From: Biomphalaria glabrata
Lineage: Eukaryota; Mollusca; Gastropoda; Planorbidae
DNA length: 64,000 nucleotides
Assembly: GCF_947242115.1 (NCBI RefSeq)
Contig: NC_074711.1
Coordinates: forward strand, 3,281,001 to 3,345,000
Reading direction: 5' to 3'
The notes under the pieces were generated by a model. That model had not been told where the DNA came from, ran no database searches, and saw nothing but the letters and a program-made list of their open reading frames with translations. Every line of letters starts with the position of its first letter. Within the stretch, counting starts at the first letter, position 1. This document shows positions 22,767 to 35,837 of this stretch, one piece after another. The translations under genes and the position numbers were made by a program.

Positions 22767-24891
22767 AATGTAGATATGTCAAGATATTAAGTATTAAATG
22801 TCTCCAAGTCATTTCTATTATCTTTCATCTATTTCATGCACAATTAACAATGTATTTCTAAATGAATGTTGTTGTTTTAAAAAAAAAACAACATTTTATA
22901 AGAAAATAATTGTTGGTAAACAAAGCAGCTGTACTAAATGATGTGCAAGTTAACTTTAATAAAGAACCTAATTTCAACTCTATAAAACACTCCACTAAAT
23001 TACCTAAACCCGACTTCTTTCTACACTGTTCGATATCAGCAAATAATCATGTCAAACAAAGCGAAAAAAAAATTGATCCCTAAAAACTTTTTTTGCAACA
23101 TCGAAAAGCACTTGCACAATTAAAAATAAAAAAAGAACAGATGTCACATTGTGTTTCGTATAGAATATCGTCCTGTATTGCATGCATTAAAGTCATTTCT
23201 ATACTATTGTGTGTAGCTTCACACTTGACATACAGAACAACACTTTGCTACTCCATGTTAATGTCAACACTCTGTAATCTTTTAAAACCATCAACGTGAT
23301 TCAAATAGAAACTGTCTGGTGCAAGGACAAGTTTATTGAAGGACCCTGTCAACTTTTGTGCAAAGAGTTTAGTAATGCTTCAGCTCAAAGTTTGAAGACA
23401 ATTTGAGTTCTAAATACCTACATTTCTGGTTGTATTCGAATGTGTCATCTTTCTGTTTGAGAGGTGGTGACCTTCTAGTCTGTGTACACTACCCATAGAG
23501 TTGGATATGTTGAGAATCTCATAATATCTCACTGGTAAATTTAAGAACACTGAATACCAAGATGGCTCATCAAAGAAAGGGTAGATGCAGTCAGAAAGAA
23601 CATTCTAGAGAACTTATAAAACTCACTTGATTAAATTTCAAGTCTTCTGCACAGCTATAGTAGATACTTCTGTATCACGAGAAAGAACAGTCCGCTATAC
23701 AAAATAAGCACAATGCTTACCAATAATTAAAGATGCTTCATAGTACTGACTTACTAGATCTGGAAAAAAAAACAAACTCTGAGGTTAAACAGCACATTCA
23801 GGGAAAGCAAGTCAGTTTATTATTCAGAGAAGTGAGATTTGCAGGGTGTCTTACGTCTACTTCTACCAAAACTTACAGAAGAATATGAATTTAATAAAAA
23901 CCTTGAAAGGCTAGGCGCTTATTTTATAGAATGACAGATTTTGTTAAACAGAAAAACTACCAATCACTAACCCAGACATGATTGGATTAATACAGACAAT
24001 TTAGAAGACATTCTAAATACTTATAAAACTTGCAATAATCCCACAAAATTGACTCTATAATGAACTAAGACATAAAAGGCACCTAGAATTACTGTACATT
24101 ATTGAAACTTTGAAACACAACAGACTGGCATAAAGTCCTGAGTGTTCTTGTTAAAACACAGCAGACTGGCACTAAAGTCCAGAGTGTTCTTCGTAAATAG
24201 ATGCTCCATTATAAAACAAGAGAGAAAAAAAAAGGACTTTATGACACAACAACTTAGCCGCTGCTTTACTGTACTTAGAACTCAAAAAAAAAAAAAAAAT
24301 TTCCAAGCATCACATTGGAAGAATTAGTCATGAAACTCTAAGCTATCACCTCATCAAACTCAAGGCTGACATCATCACAGAAAAATGTTCTAAAACAACA
24401 TTACATGAATCAAAAACAAAATATTCAATGGCTGAAACAAAGTATTTGAGAAACAATTGTAAAGAAAAAACATTTTTGTAAACTTCGAGAAAAACAAAAT
24501 GTGTATAAATGTCAGAGAAAAATAAAGGGTATATATTGTGGTTTCAACATGCATTAGACAATAACAACAAATCAAAGAAGATATTCTGAAAAGATACAAG
24601 AAAATCATTTATCCTGTAAAGTTAAAAAAAAAAAAAGATCAATGACTAGTGTACTTCAAAACAAAATAAAATATTTTTTTTGATTACCAGAAAAAAAAAT
24701 GTCTAAAAATAATTAGTTTTGGTTTGACATAATTGCATAAAATAATTGGAGAAAATATCTACATACATGGGAAGTTATACAAATATAATGAATGAATCAA
24801 TTCAACAAGTAGATAGTAACAGTTTGCATAGATGATAACAAGAGTTCATTCACCCAACAACATTATTCAATGTGCCATACAGGCAACACAT
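22767..24891. other. 3' flank of MFSD10, possible 3'UTR
   Basis: AT-rich, no gene. Contains a 40-bp duplication at about 24115-24190 (cagactggca...gtgttctt). It lies directly downstream of the MFSD10 stop codon; the extent of the UTR is unknown. Confidence 0.45.
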
Positions 24892-27800
24892 TCACATAAA
24901 TGTAGATCTTTTAGTTTCGGCCTTCACTTGCTTATAAATCTGGTACATGGGCAGAAGAAGGATCAAAGCCCCTTGAATATAGCAGGCATTTGGACCAAAA
25001 CTCCAATAGACTGAAGAAGAAAAACAAGATTGTATGAAGTAGAATAATTAGTTATTAAATTTTATCTTGAAAAATTGCTAGTAAAAGAAAATGTTTTGTT
25101 AAAATATTTCATAATTATCTAGAAATGCTATTTAAGACAAAATGTTTTATAAATAGAATTTACCAGCAGAAGCCCAGAATGGTCCAAAAGCTCTGGCTAA
25201 AGCCCCCAGAGACCTAAAGATGCCCATGATGGTGCCCTTTTCATTGTCTCCCCCGTAAGTAGAGACGAGTGTGGTCAAACATGGGACAACGGTGGCCGAG
25301 GCTGTAAGAAATGAAAACATCAGAAGTCTCAATTTTTGCTTCCATTTTATATTTTTGAGTGTATTGTTGTGTATTTATTGTGTATTGGAATCATTGGATG
25401 AATTTGCTTATAGCTTATCTGTGCGACTATTGCAATGCCATGCTAGCAGGAGCACCCAATGACAATATCACTAAGCTGCAGAAAATTAAGAACAATGCTC
25501 CAGGAATAGCCCTAAGAAAAACTAGACATGATTCTGTTACTGCTCTCCTGCGTACACTTCGTTGGCTTCCAGTGAATACAAGACAGCCACACTTCATCAT
25601 CAGTGCATCTACAACAAAATAGTGAGCTTATCCCTCCATGGACTCAACGCTTCTAGTTGTACCACATTTCTCCCTCAAAAGTTAAGGTTTTCAGGCTTTT
25701 TCAGTGCATGGAACAAAGGATAGGAACTTACTTCAAAAATTGATCTCAGAAAAACAACATGCTTCACCACATGCAAGAAGAATATTAAGACTTTTTTGTT
25801 CATATCTTTTTTTTTTAGATTATTTTGTCATTTTTATGCATGTGTTTAATAATAATAATAATAATAATCTTTATTATCCATAAGGAAATTTGTCTTACAA
25901 TTTGTCTGTCGTTATAGCACCTTGAGCCTACATTATGTTTGTTAACAGTGCTTTTTAAATTAAATTATTATTAACTACCAAAAACTATAAATATATTTAT
26001 GTGCATTGAGATCAGAGCTGTAAAACTCACCAAATGAAAATAATGTCAGAGCTAAGTACATAAACCAAGTCGATGAAGCGTAAGCCATCATGACAAATGA
26101 TGGCATCAATATCAATATACCCTGTAGGAAAATTCAATCATAAATTATTAGTCTATTTTGGAATCATTTTTTCTTTATGATTATCTCTTTCAATAATGAT
26201 GGTTAGACACTTTTTTTGAAGTTGTAAATTTTTTTAAACATATTTTTACGAGGCTTACATGAGATGCTATTTTAGATTCCTTGCCAGGTGAGATTCTACG
26301 GGTATATCCACCTGCACAGAAACAAAGGTTTGGATTATGAAATAATATTTCCGTTTAATACAGCCAATCAGGCTTAATCATAAGGCACAATTTTATTACA
26401 TTTTTGTTTCAGTCTTGAAAATAATAAATTTGGTTATTACATGTTTTTACTAAAGAAAAAAATGGGTGAAAAGAAATACCTTGCACCAAAGCCATGACAA
26501 ATCCAAGAAAAAAAAACATCCTGCCTTGTTGAACACTGGAGATAAACCAAGTATTGAAAGTTAGTGCGCATCAATAATTAGATTCTAAATTTACTCCACG
26601 TCTAATATTATAGCAAATACATTATTTAGAATGGTTCTTATGCTATTGAAATATTCTTCAAGGTGTAAAAAAAAACAAAAAAAACAAAAAAAAACAGGCT
26701 GGCTTCAATAGTTGACTTAGTTTAATGGATAGAAGAAAAAAAACAGATACCTACTGTGATCCTCTGCTTACCTGGTATAACTGAAGCGATCATGCATGAG
26801 AAAGGGGAGAGTAAACTCCAGACCAGAATAGATGAAGAGATAAATAAAGTAAATAGCACCTAGACTCTGGACTTTACTGGATTCTGAACAACAAAATAGA
26901 ATGGAAACGTGTAAGTTAAGTCATGTAACTAGAAACCAAACATCTTTGTTAACACAGCACATGTCTAACATCAGCCAATAGACACAAACACTAAATAAGA
27001 TTAAGTAAGAGTTGACTAAACTTGTATTGTTAGCCCACCTCCTCAATTCCTATTATATAATGAATATAAGATATTTCTCAGACATCTGTTGATGAAGGTC
27101 TGTACCTTTTTTTGTGGTTGCTTCATTCCCTTACATATAATAACAAATCACAATGTCTTCAATTCCGAAGATTATGGATGAGTGCAGTGTTTCACATGAC
27201 TATGCAGAAGCCCAGAGTGGTCCAAAAGCTCTGTTGGGATCAGCATATTTTTCCGCATCTTGTGCAGACAAAGCCATTGTCTGCTGGCGGTCTATTTAAT
27301 TACCATTCGACTTGACATGTCTGACATTTTTCCCGCATGGATGACAACTGCATGCTAGAGGTAATCTTTTTTGGTTTCTTATAGCTATAATGTTTTTTGT
27401 TTAGTGTAATGCACAAATTGTAAGACAAATTTCCTTATGGATAATAAAGATTATTATTATTATTATTATTATTATTAAAGGAGAACGATATAACAAAGGT
27501 GCTCCACAGCAAGCGCTATAAATATCAACTCAATCGCCATTTAGCCCTCACTGGCATACTGGAAAGTACCTGGAAGAAGATAAAGGCTGCAGGACACGAA
27601 TCCCTAATACATAAATTACATGAATATAGATATTTAGAATTATGTATTTACAGATAAAATAATGATGAACACAATAATGAATAAATAGAAATGACTTCAT
27701 GTTTTGTAGGAGTAGAAACTGAAACAGGTTTATGTATACCCTGTTCAACAACTAACAACAACATAAACCTAATCGCTCAAGATGAAATAGTATGCTACTT

Positions 27801-30800
27801 CATCTTCAAGAAAGTAACAGATAAACAGCTTTGTGCTAGCAAGGTCATGGCTACTTGGCGCAATATTATTTCATATGCATATTTTTTTTTGTCTCCTAAG
27901 AGATCTAGTGGTCTGTTGGGCAGAGGATGTTAATTTTATGTTTCTAAGTCTGAGATTAACAATAGTGTTGTGTTTAATCAGCTTTAGTATCTCTAGGTGA
28001 GGCCTAGCACCCATTTAGAGCTGGTTGAACAAAATTTCTCTAAAATTCAAACCTGCAACCTTCACATTGGCAATTTTCATTTAACCATCCAAACACCCAT
28101 CCCTACAGCCAAACAGATTTTAAAGTTTCTAAATTTGTATCATATCTTTTAGCCTACTTATTGGTCGTACGGTTTGCGCGCTGGACTGTCGTTCAGATTT
28201 ATCGATGTTCCAGGATTCAAACCCTGCCCGCTCCCATCCCCCGTCGTCCTGCGGGAGGTTTGGACTAGGAAATAATTATCTTCAACTCTAAAGGAACATC
28301 TGAAACATGTACAACATTTTACAAACAAACATTTACCTGTAGCAGACAACTTTTTCACAGATGAAAACTTAAAAAGTGAAACTGGATTGATGTACTCTAT
28401 GGCATGGCTCAAAACATTTTTAGATTGCAGCTGGAAAATAATTTTAAAAAATTAGCCTATTGGGATGCTTAACAAAAAATTAAATTTATTTGAAACAAAG
28501 TGTAAATTATTTTGCCCAATGACAATAAATCTCATCACAAATTTTTTTTTCTGGATAATTAAAATATGTATTTATTTAGTTTTAAACAGCCAGTAATGTG
28601 GGGAACAAAAAGGGTCCTCCAACTGAGCATAACAAATAGACGACTACATACTCTTTTATTTGTGGGTAATGTTTCCTCTAAGAAGACATAGATGAAAATA
28701 AGGTCAGCGAGAGCCAAGGTCAAGGAGAATAATGCAGGTATCATGTAGGCAACAGCGGCATCATCTGCTTTAGTTAAAATGGAAATACCAGCGCCAATGC
28801 TGGGTCCAAACACAAAGCCGATAGAAAAAGCCACACCAATTAAGGCCTATGTAAAAAAAAACAAGCACATACGTTTAACATCCATATTACTTAGACTAAA
28901 ATTGTGTACTAATTTTAAGCTAGTCTTAGAAATTTTATTAAAAGACTTTCAAGAAAAAAAAAACAGACAATAAAATGAAAACCATTTCTGGCACAATTTT
29001 GACATTTTAGAATGTAAAAGAAAAATAATTTTCAAATAGTGAATTTTTATTGTTGAAAGTGAGCATATATTTTTTCAGCTACTGGATTAGAATAAAGCTG
29101 TATTTTTGAGAACATTAAATATTGTAAGTGAACAAAACTAAAAAAAACATTCTTTTAAAACATGGATGTTTAAAATAAAATTGTTGAAGTTCATGGTTAG
29201 ATTTGAATAGACATACAAAGAAACTAATACACTTCTTACCATGCCTTTTCCACGTTTTTGTGGGGAAGATACATCTGTTACGATGGCAGTGCTGAGACTG
29301 ACATTACCTTTGCTGATTCCTCCCACAATTCTTGCAATAACAAAAGTAAGAAAACTGTTGGACACTGCCCATATCAGATAGGAAGTGGCTATTCCAATCT
29401 GAAAGAAAAATAAGGGTGGAAAAAAATTATTCTATTGCAATTTTTACAACTACAAACGCACACATATTTTGTCCATATAGTAAAGCATTGAGTTGAAACA
29501 TGTGAATGTGATATATGAATTGTGCTAATTGAATTTCTAAATAATTGTCATAAAGTATGTTACTTAGACTGTTTTTTGGTTTAAAACATAATGAATATTA
29601 TTAATTCAATGAATCCTCCATTACCATGCATAAAATCATCAATGGCCTTCTTCCATAGACATCAGAAGCAGCCCCAATTATTGGTGACGTTAAAAACTGG
29701 AGCAAGGAAAACAATGAACCGATTACACCTGAGGAAAAAAAATTTTAATACATATCTTCTTTTACAAAATATTGTAGCTACATAAAATTTTTTAGGAATG
29801 TGTTGACACAAAAGCTGATAAAATGTTAAGATATAACAAATATTGAGAATTTTTTGTCATTTATTCACTCGGTTTCCCTTACCTCCAAATAAAACAGAAT
29901 TCCACCTGGCATTGTCAGGGGCACCAACAAGAGAGCGGAAGCCAGAAACACTATTTTTTAAAACATTGTACAATCCTGACTGTTAACAAAGAACAAAAAG
30001 AAATGTTTCTATTATATAATAAAACAAATTAACATAAAGTTTTCTTTATATTAAAAAATATTGTCTATGCATTTGGTCAGTTAGGCTCTCAACCAAACGG
30101 CCACATTCCCAATCAATGGTTATTATTTACTAACCTACTATTTATGCTCAATCAGTTTAATTATTCTATTTAACAGAGGTTCAGAAGTTACTGCAACTTC
30201 TAGAAAAGTCTTTTTTTTTTTATACTATAAAAGAGAGTCAGTGAGTATATCAAGGTCAAAGTTTCTATCAGTTGAGTTCCATTCTTTTAGTTATATTGAC
30301 TAATGTTCTATAAGTTTAACATTCATCCAGGCTAAATGGATTTATTCCTAGGGATTTATCATTTGACTCAACACTAGGATGTCAATTGTTTTTCTGTGGG
30401 TTGAGATTAAAGTATTAAACATTGAATCTCAAGTGATCACTGAAACTGTGTGGATTTCAGTAAGTAATGTAGCCAACAGGTGAGTTGTTTGATTGGGAGA
30501 TATTAATTATACACAAGCACATTCATCCACATGGAAGATTTGTGTACATTCCTTAAATTACATATTTTCTAATTTTAAAAGGAGTTTTAAAACAAAAGTT
30601 GAAAGAACGTGTCACTGGATGTGTAGAATACTTTGTCTCAAGTTCTAAAAACTATAACTCATTAACTTACTGAATCATTTTGACTATAATGGTCCAACAA
30701 TCCTGGCAGTAAGGGGAGGATAACTGTGAATGCCAAAAGATCCAAAACAAGGGAGGCAAACACTATATAAAATATTCTGTCTGATTTTTCAGCCCTGCCA

Positions 30801-30871
30801 TTCTTTCCAGGTGAATTCATATTGATATCAGCCTTGCCGTCATTGAATACTTTCCCACTTCTTGTTGTCAT
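24892..30871 (-). CDS. MFSD10: Major facilitator superfamily domain-containing protein 10 (complete, 12 coding exons)
   Basis: Multi-pass membrane transporter of the MFS; human MFSD10 (TETRAN) is reported as an organic anion exporter. Coding exons in transcript order: 30871-30671, 29979-29883, 29728-29625, 29398-29240, 28846-28652, 28430-28337, 26883-26772, 26535-26480, 26311-26259, 26121-26031, 25301-25164, 25010-24892. All junctions are GT-AG and in phase, giving 472 residues (human about 455). Signature blocks: LDLLAFTVILPLLPGLL (TM1), WNSVLFGG, LLQFLTSPIIGAASD followed by GRRP (MFS motif A), ARIVGGISKGNVSLSTAIV, FSIGFVFGPSIGAGIS, FLEETLPTNKR, VVPCLTTLVSTYG and IMGIFRSLGALARAFGP. The first coding exon has an acceptor 4 nt upstream of the ATG. 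A possible 5'UTR exon ends with a good donor at 31051. Introns carry a LINE piece (25.4-26.0 kb), a SINE (28.16 kb) and a repeat holding a fragment of exon 11 (27.2 kb). The family call is firm; the substrate is not known from sequence. Confidence 0.94.
25385..25975 (+). mobile_element. LINE fragment (L2/CR1-like 3' part) with small nested insertion
   Basis: Plus-strand translation contains AYLCDYCNAMLAGAPNDNIT, KLQKIKNNAPGIALRKTRHD and LLRTLRWLPVN, matching the DYCNSLLAGLP...RLQRVQNNAARLV...HWLPV block of LINE ORF2. The 3' end caccttgagcctacattatg...ttaaattattatta matches 55390-55460. An (AAT)n plus tttattatccataaggaaat piece (25847-25905) interrupts it. Lies in an MFSD10 intron. Confidence 0.75.
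27100..27475 (+). mobile_element. Unclassified repeat with (ATT)n tail
   Basis: Ends acaaattgtaagacaaattt, ccttatggataataaagatt, (att)n. The reverse of that tail occurs at 25847-25905. Contains a 30-bp match to MFSD10 exon 11 (27204-27233). Lies in an intron of MFSD10. Confidence 0.55.
28161..28325 (+). mobile_element. tRNA-headed SINE, family A
   Basis: ggtcgtacggtttgcgcgct head, ggattcaaaccctgcc B box region and tail gaaacatgtacaacatttta. Sits about 12 bp downstream of the donor of MFSD10 exon 6 (minus-strand intron). Confidence 0.85.
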
Positions 30872-31042
30872 TTCACTAAAACAAATATTAGAAATATCAG
30901 AGGTGTAATATTATGGTCAAATTGAAGTAGATAGTTAAGCTAGTAATTATTAGTAAAATACTTATAACCAGCCTTTTAATATTTTTTTTAAAGAAAAAAA
31001 AAAGAAACAAAAAATATAGGGCAGCAGTAGTGTCTCGTATAT

Positions 31043-31068
31043 TCACTTACTGAACCTGTTATTTCTGG
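31043..31068 (-). promoter_or_regulatory. Possible end of an MFSD10 5'UTR exon (splice donor)
   Basis: Minus strand reads ACAGGTTCA|gtaagtgaat at 31051, a strong donor that could pair with the acceptor at 30876, 4 nt upstream of the MFSD10 ATG. Based on splice signals only. Confidence 0.3.
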
Positions 31069-31095
31069 AAAAGCATCCAGAACCCAATAGCTTAA

Positions 31096-31330
31096 GAGAT
31101 CCTTCCCTTTCAGACCTTGTGATCCACGGGGGCAGCTCATCTATTTCTATGGCCAATAGTTAGCAAGGGTGTTATATGGCCCCAAAAAAAAAAAAGATCA
31201 ACCACCTATTCTTTCCCCAAATGTCGGGTAACCATTAGAGTTGGGTGTCCTAAGATTCCCGCTAGGATTTAAACTTCAGAGCCCTAAGTTCAGAAGCTAT
31301 GGGTTTAACCACCTGACCACCACACCTTCA
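31096..31330 (-). mobile_element. SINE family B (antisense)
   Basis: cccctttcagacc-type body, gtgttatatggcc, then an antisense tRNA-like head with ggatttaaacttc and cacctgaccaccacacc at the right end. Confidence 0.7.
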
Positions 31331-31624
31331 TTTTTAGAAATGCCAATATACATTTATGGTAGAATTAAAATGTCAGACATAACTTCAAAATCTACAGGTG
31401 AATCTGTGAATCTCTCCTTAGCATTGTAGGCAAGATTATAACTACAGTACACCCGAGCAGGCTACAGAAGCTTAGTATTCAAAATGGATAGATTCTATCC
31501 CAGACCACACATTGTTGGTTGATGTTTTGCATGTTTCAGACATTCCTCCAGAAATGAAGATTAAAATGTCCTAACCCAAATAAACCTCCTGCAAGAGCAG
31601 GCAGTGATCAAAGTCAGGACCATT

Positions 31625-31875
31625 GTGGGAAGCGTGGTCGAGAGGCCAAGTGTGTTTGAACTTGGCTTGGCTACCTAGAAGGGGGCTCGAGGTTCGACAC
31701 CCGACTCGGGCAGAGTTGTGTTTACTGAGCGCCTAAAGGCAGCATGGAAAACCAACTCCTAGATACCCCCTCCCCCCCCCCCCCACTGGTCCACAAATGA
31801 GATTGTACCAAAGCGCTCTGAGCATGCTATAAGCATGAAAGTAGCGCTATATAAAAGCTGTAATAATAATGTAAT
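31625..31875 (+). mobile_element. tRNA-headed SINE, family C
   Basis: Head ggtcgagaggccaagtgtgt, B box gaggttcgacacccga, body actgagcgcctaaaggcagc, then a C run, then caaagcgctctgagcatgct, agcgctatataaaagctg and (taa)n. Related pieces are at 57875-58075 and 17930-18010. Confidence 0.8.
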
Positions 31876-32039
31876 AATACAAATCACAGTCTGAAGTATA
31901 TACCACATGACCTGGCACCTATCTATGTCCAAAGATTTATAAGACATTATATTATCTGTCAAAGGGATTAAAACTCTTGCAGATTAGATTCCATCCATGC
32001 TACTGAGCCTAAGTCTGAAAATGTGATATAGTGGAACTC

Positions 32040-32285
32040 ATTTCTGATCCCCAACATTGTGAACTAGTGACACCACTCTGAGACAGTGAGGCAATCATTT
32101 TTTTTCCTGCATGTGTGGTTGTTGTGAAGTAGTAACACCACTTGAGATTGTGAGGTAGTGACACCACTTGAGATTGTGAGGTAGTGACACCACTCTGAGA
32201 ATGTGAGGCAATCATTTCTTTTCATGCATGTGTGGTTGTCACATGTGGTTGTGAGGTAGTGACACCACTTGAGATAGTGAGCCAG
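32040..32285. repeat. Diverged tandem repeat around agtgacaccact
   Basis: gtgaggtagtgacaccactt and related units (gagattgtgaggtagtgaca, ctgagaatgtgaggcaatca) recur six or more times with variable spacing. Confidence 0.8.
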
Positions 32286-32999
32286 TGGCTTTCATACTTA
32301 AAAAAAAAAAAAAAAAAAAAAAAAGGCTTTCATGCATTAGCATGTCTTCTTCTTATGAGACTACTCAACTACTCCTGTCATCTAAATATCCAAAAGATTT
32401 GGGTTTTAAATGTGGTTTGGTAAGAATGTTTGAACGTGCAATAGCAAGGATGACCATAGCATGCTTTTTTTTTTGTCACTGAGGGAAATGTTGAAGAAAG
32501 ATCAAATTAACAGTCCTAACAAGAGGACCACTTTATTAATCAAATACTTACACTTTTCATAATTTGATATTTTGTTAAGTTTCTCAAATTAATGTAAAAA
32601 GAATACATGCCAAATCGACATGCAGCCGATTAAATATTTTCATTGGAATAAGACACATTCTAAGAAAAAAGTACATAATGATAGTCAAGTATTGTAACAG
32701 TGTGGTTAGATATATTCAGGGCAGGGGCTTCAGGGCACAGTAAAAACCAGACATTTATACCTGATGGCTATAGGGGACAAAACAGGTAGTAGAGGACTAT
32801 CAGGTGATGACATTAATAAGAGAGGCTTGATATTCAGCAATCCGCTGATCTGATAATAATTAACTCATGTTTATTATGTTTATTCATTAGAGAAATACTG
32901 ATATATGAAAAATATGTATTAAGGATGACCATGACAATATTCAAGGAAGAGTTGAACTGATCTACCAACAAATAATAATAGCCTCAAAATTATATATTA

Positions 33000-33031
<32 letters not shown>

Positions 33032-33329
33032 CAAAGATTTTTTTTTTCATAGGTTGCTCTGAGAATCCCATCTGATATGGAATGTCCTGTTGTTATTTTT
33101 ATTTATTTAAGAAATTGGACAATTCATATTCCTTCACATTCGATTAGTTGGTAAATTCTTTGTAAATCTGACATCTACAATCTTATAAGCAAACCATAAT
33201 GTTGACTACTATTTGAAAATTTTCTAAAGCTGTTGGATTGTAAAATGAATGATATGCTAAACTTTTAAATGTTAAAAGGATGCAACCTGCCACTTCTTTA
33301 TTTAAACAGCCTGAAAAAAAAACAACAAC

Positions 33330-33590
33330 TGGCCCTTTATTTTAACAGGATTAATTAAAATAACAACTTGTCCTTTATTTTAACAGGATAAATTAAAACA
33401 ACATCTAGTCCTTTATTAACTGGATTAAAACAACAAAACGTCCTTTATTTTAGCAGGATAAATTAAAAAAACAAATTGTCCTTTATTTTAACTGGATGAA
33501 TTAAAACAACAACTGTTCCTTTATAGATCAGATAGATTTTAACTGAATAAATTAAAACAACAACTGGTCCTTTTTTTAAACAGGCTAAAT
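33330..33590. repeat. Tandem array, about 40-bp unit, 7 copies
   Basis: Unit gtcctttattttaacaggat followed by aaattaaaacaacaact. Copies near 33332, 33371, 33410, 33440, 33479, 33520 and 33568. Confidence 0.88.
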
Positions 33591-34059
33591 TAACTTAGCA
33601 ATTGTATTCCACACTGAAACGTCTCAGAAGGCTATAGTCATATATATGAGTTCTTCTTAGTAGTTGTTAATAGTATTTTTCTCTTAATTCACTGATGTTT
33701 CGTAGAGATATCCAATTATTTTTAGCAGCATTGGCTAGTTTATGACATCTAGCTCTTTGTTAAATCATAAATTGGCATGCCAAGGCTGCACTGCATTCTC
33801 ATGAGATCTTCCATTTTTCACACATGTAATACAAGTTAATACAAGCTTCACTTTCACATCTAGTCTAGATTCTTATTCTAGAAAGATTATTTAAAGAAAC
33901 ATACATGTACAGACTACTGAGTAAATCATTTTCATGCCTTATGACCATCATACTTATGGGTTATGACGTTATGTTATTAATAATATAACATAATCATAAG
34001 TTATGTCTTATCACTTATGACTATGTAGTTAAATGTAGTATGTTAAACTATGTAGTCAT

Positions 34060-34530
34060 TGTAGTTAGATCTAGACTCTAGAGTAGTACTAGTAGTAGTA
34101 AGTAGAATGTCTGTCTGTCTTAGTACTCTATAAATTATAATAAATATAATTATAATGACTAGCTAGAGTAGTGAGTTATTGAGTAGAGTAGTCTGACTCT
34201 AAGTTAGAGTTGATTCTAACTACTCTAAGTCAGTCTAGATCTAGATAGTTAGTACTCTAGGGGTTAGCCGCGCCTAGACTCTAGTCTAGATCGTAGAGTT
34301 GATCTAGACTACATCTAGATCTAGTAAATAAGTACTAGTCTAATACTAATAGTAATAGTTATAGTATAAGTATAGTATTTCATACGATCATACCAAAACA
34401 CAGCGAATCTATTCTTGATCTCAAATAGACTTAGATCTAGATCCAATTAAACTTTAGTCTTTATTGTTTTTACGAGATTCACAAGTCTAGAGTCTAAATA
34501 CTCTAAACTAGGTATTCCGTTAACCCAGTC
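34060..34530. repeat. CTAG-rich degenerate sequence
   Basis: Dense ctag, tctaga, agatct and gtagagt words without a fixed period, similar to 2095-2850 and 41000-41430. Confidence 0.7.
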
Positions 34531-34854
34531 TAGTTGTTACAATAACATGTGTAGCCCTACGTGGCAATACTTTTTAATTTAGGTGCCAACGCAAGCATTT
34601 CTGTATAGTTGATTTAGCTAGATTAAGTTGCCAACTGAAAAATTCATAGAGAATCAGTATTCATAGATCAGTATCAGGTATGTTTCCCCGGTTCTGAATT
34701 GACAAACACCCATTCTTACAGGAGCTTGACAAAAAAAAAAAAAAAACGTGCCATATTTCTGAGTGAGTTTGTATGCTTGAATAAGAAGATATTATATGAC
34801 ACATTGCATTCAACTGATGTAGAAATAAACACCAGAACAAAAACGCCGGTAATT

Positions 34855-35007
34855 TTCGCAATTTAGGCAAAAGCCTGTCAGACAGATGACATGACCCCAA
34901 AAAAGGAGAACGTCTCGTTATACAATATCTATATATTTTCGACATATGTGTCACGGACTGTACTAAAGAATACATATGTAGTACTATATATGTTTCGAAA
35001 GACAGTG
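34855..35007. repeat. Left arm of a diverged inverted repeat
   Basis: Reversed, this arm matches the right arm at 35838-35882 plus 36133-36243: atccactgtctttcgaaa, agtacagtcc, gtcgaaaatatatagatatt, gttctccttttttggggtca and gcttttgccta all appear in order. Confidence 0.8.
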
Positions 35008-35159
35008 GATGTGCCCAGAAGAATCACTGTGGTTTTTTTCTTCTTCTTGATTCCGGGCAGAAACTTATATAACTAAAGAAGCCGATTTGGGGCGGCAAAA
35101 TTTGTCAAAATTCATATGTATCTGTTTCAGAACTATTTGGATGGGCTAACTTTTTAAAA

Positions 35160-35625
35160 TTCTTTTATCTAAGGCCGCTTCACTCCTTTTGCTTTCGGCA
35201 TTGTTTGTACCAGCAAGCACAGTCTGTCTCCATGCCGTCCGATCTTGCGCGATTTACTCTCAAATAGCCTTCTTTCATTGATGCCTCTAGTAGGCCTACT
35301 CCTTAAGCTCAGCATGTCCCTATGGATTTCTCCATCCATGCGGATGATATGTCCCAGCCAACTTTATTTTTGTCTGTGTCAAAAGAGCATACAGACTGTG
35401 CGTACTGGCCAATTTTATAACTTTGCGATTGAAGATTTGATCCGTCCAGGAGATGCACATTATGTGTTGCAGGCAGTGCAAGTGAAAACTTTTTAATTTT
35501 ATGTTCTGGATGCATGGCTATGTTGTTGACCAGCGCTCGCTAGCATAAAGAATAGTGATTAATATACAGTCGTTGTAGACTAGCATTTTGGTTGCTGTGT
35601 TCAGTTTGGCTTTTTCCAAGCACGC
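35160..35625 (-). mobile_element. LINE ORF2 C-terminal fragment (frameshifted)
   Basis: Minus-strand frames read LNTATKMLVYNDCIL, LYASERWSTT, WLGHIIRMDGEIHRDMLS and GRHGDRLCLLVQTMPKAKGV, the end of a LINE ORF2 in more than one frame. It lies between the inverted repeat arms. Confidence 0.75.
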
Positions 35626-35644
35626 ATAGAGAGTTTTGCTATTA

Positions 35645-35725
35645 TCTTATCTTATAACTTACAGACGTTACTTCATGTGTCAATCTAGTCAGATGTTAAT
35701 CAGTGACTTAAATTTTGCTGCAGAA
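35645..35725 (-). mobile_element. LINE 3'-tail fragment (49-kb family)
   Basis: attatcttatcttataactt, acagacgttacttcatgtg and cagtgacttaaatttt match the tail and 3' end of the 49-kb LINE with gaps. Confidence 0.7.
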
Positions 35726-35837
35726 GCCTTTGCAATTCTTTTGTCACCTCAATGTCAAAATTTAGGTTGCTGGTAGTATAATTGATCCCTGTACCACGGT
35801 AAGGGTGAGATCTCAGAGCTGATACTTATCACGGGTA

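Larger units (their letters stand above)
31880..34850. other. Gene-free stretch with two tandem arrays
   Basis: Holds arrays at 32040-32285 and 33330-33590, a poly(A) run (32300-32324), a TA repeat (33004-33031) and CTAG-rich DNA (34060-34530). No coding exons recognised. Confidence 0.6.
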
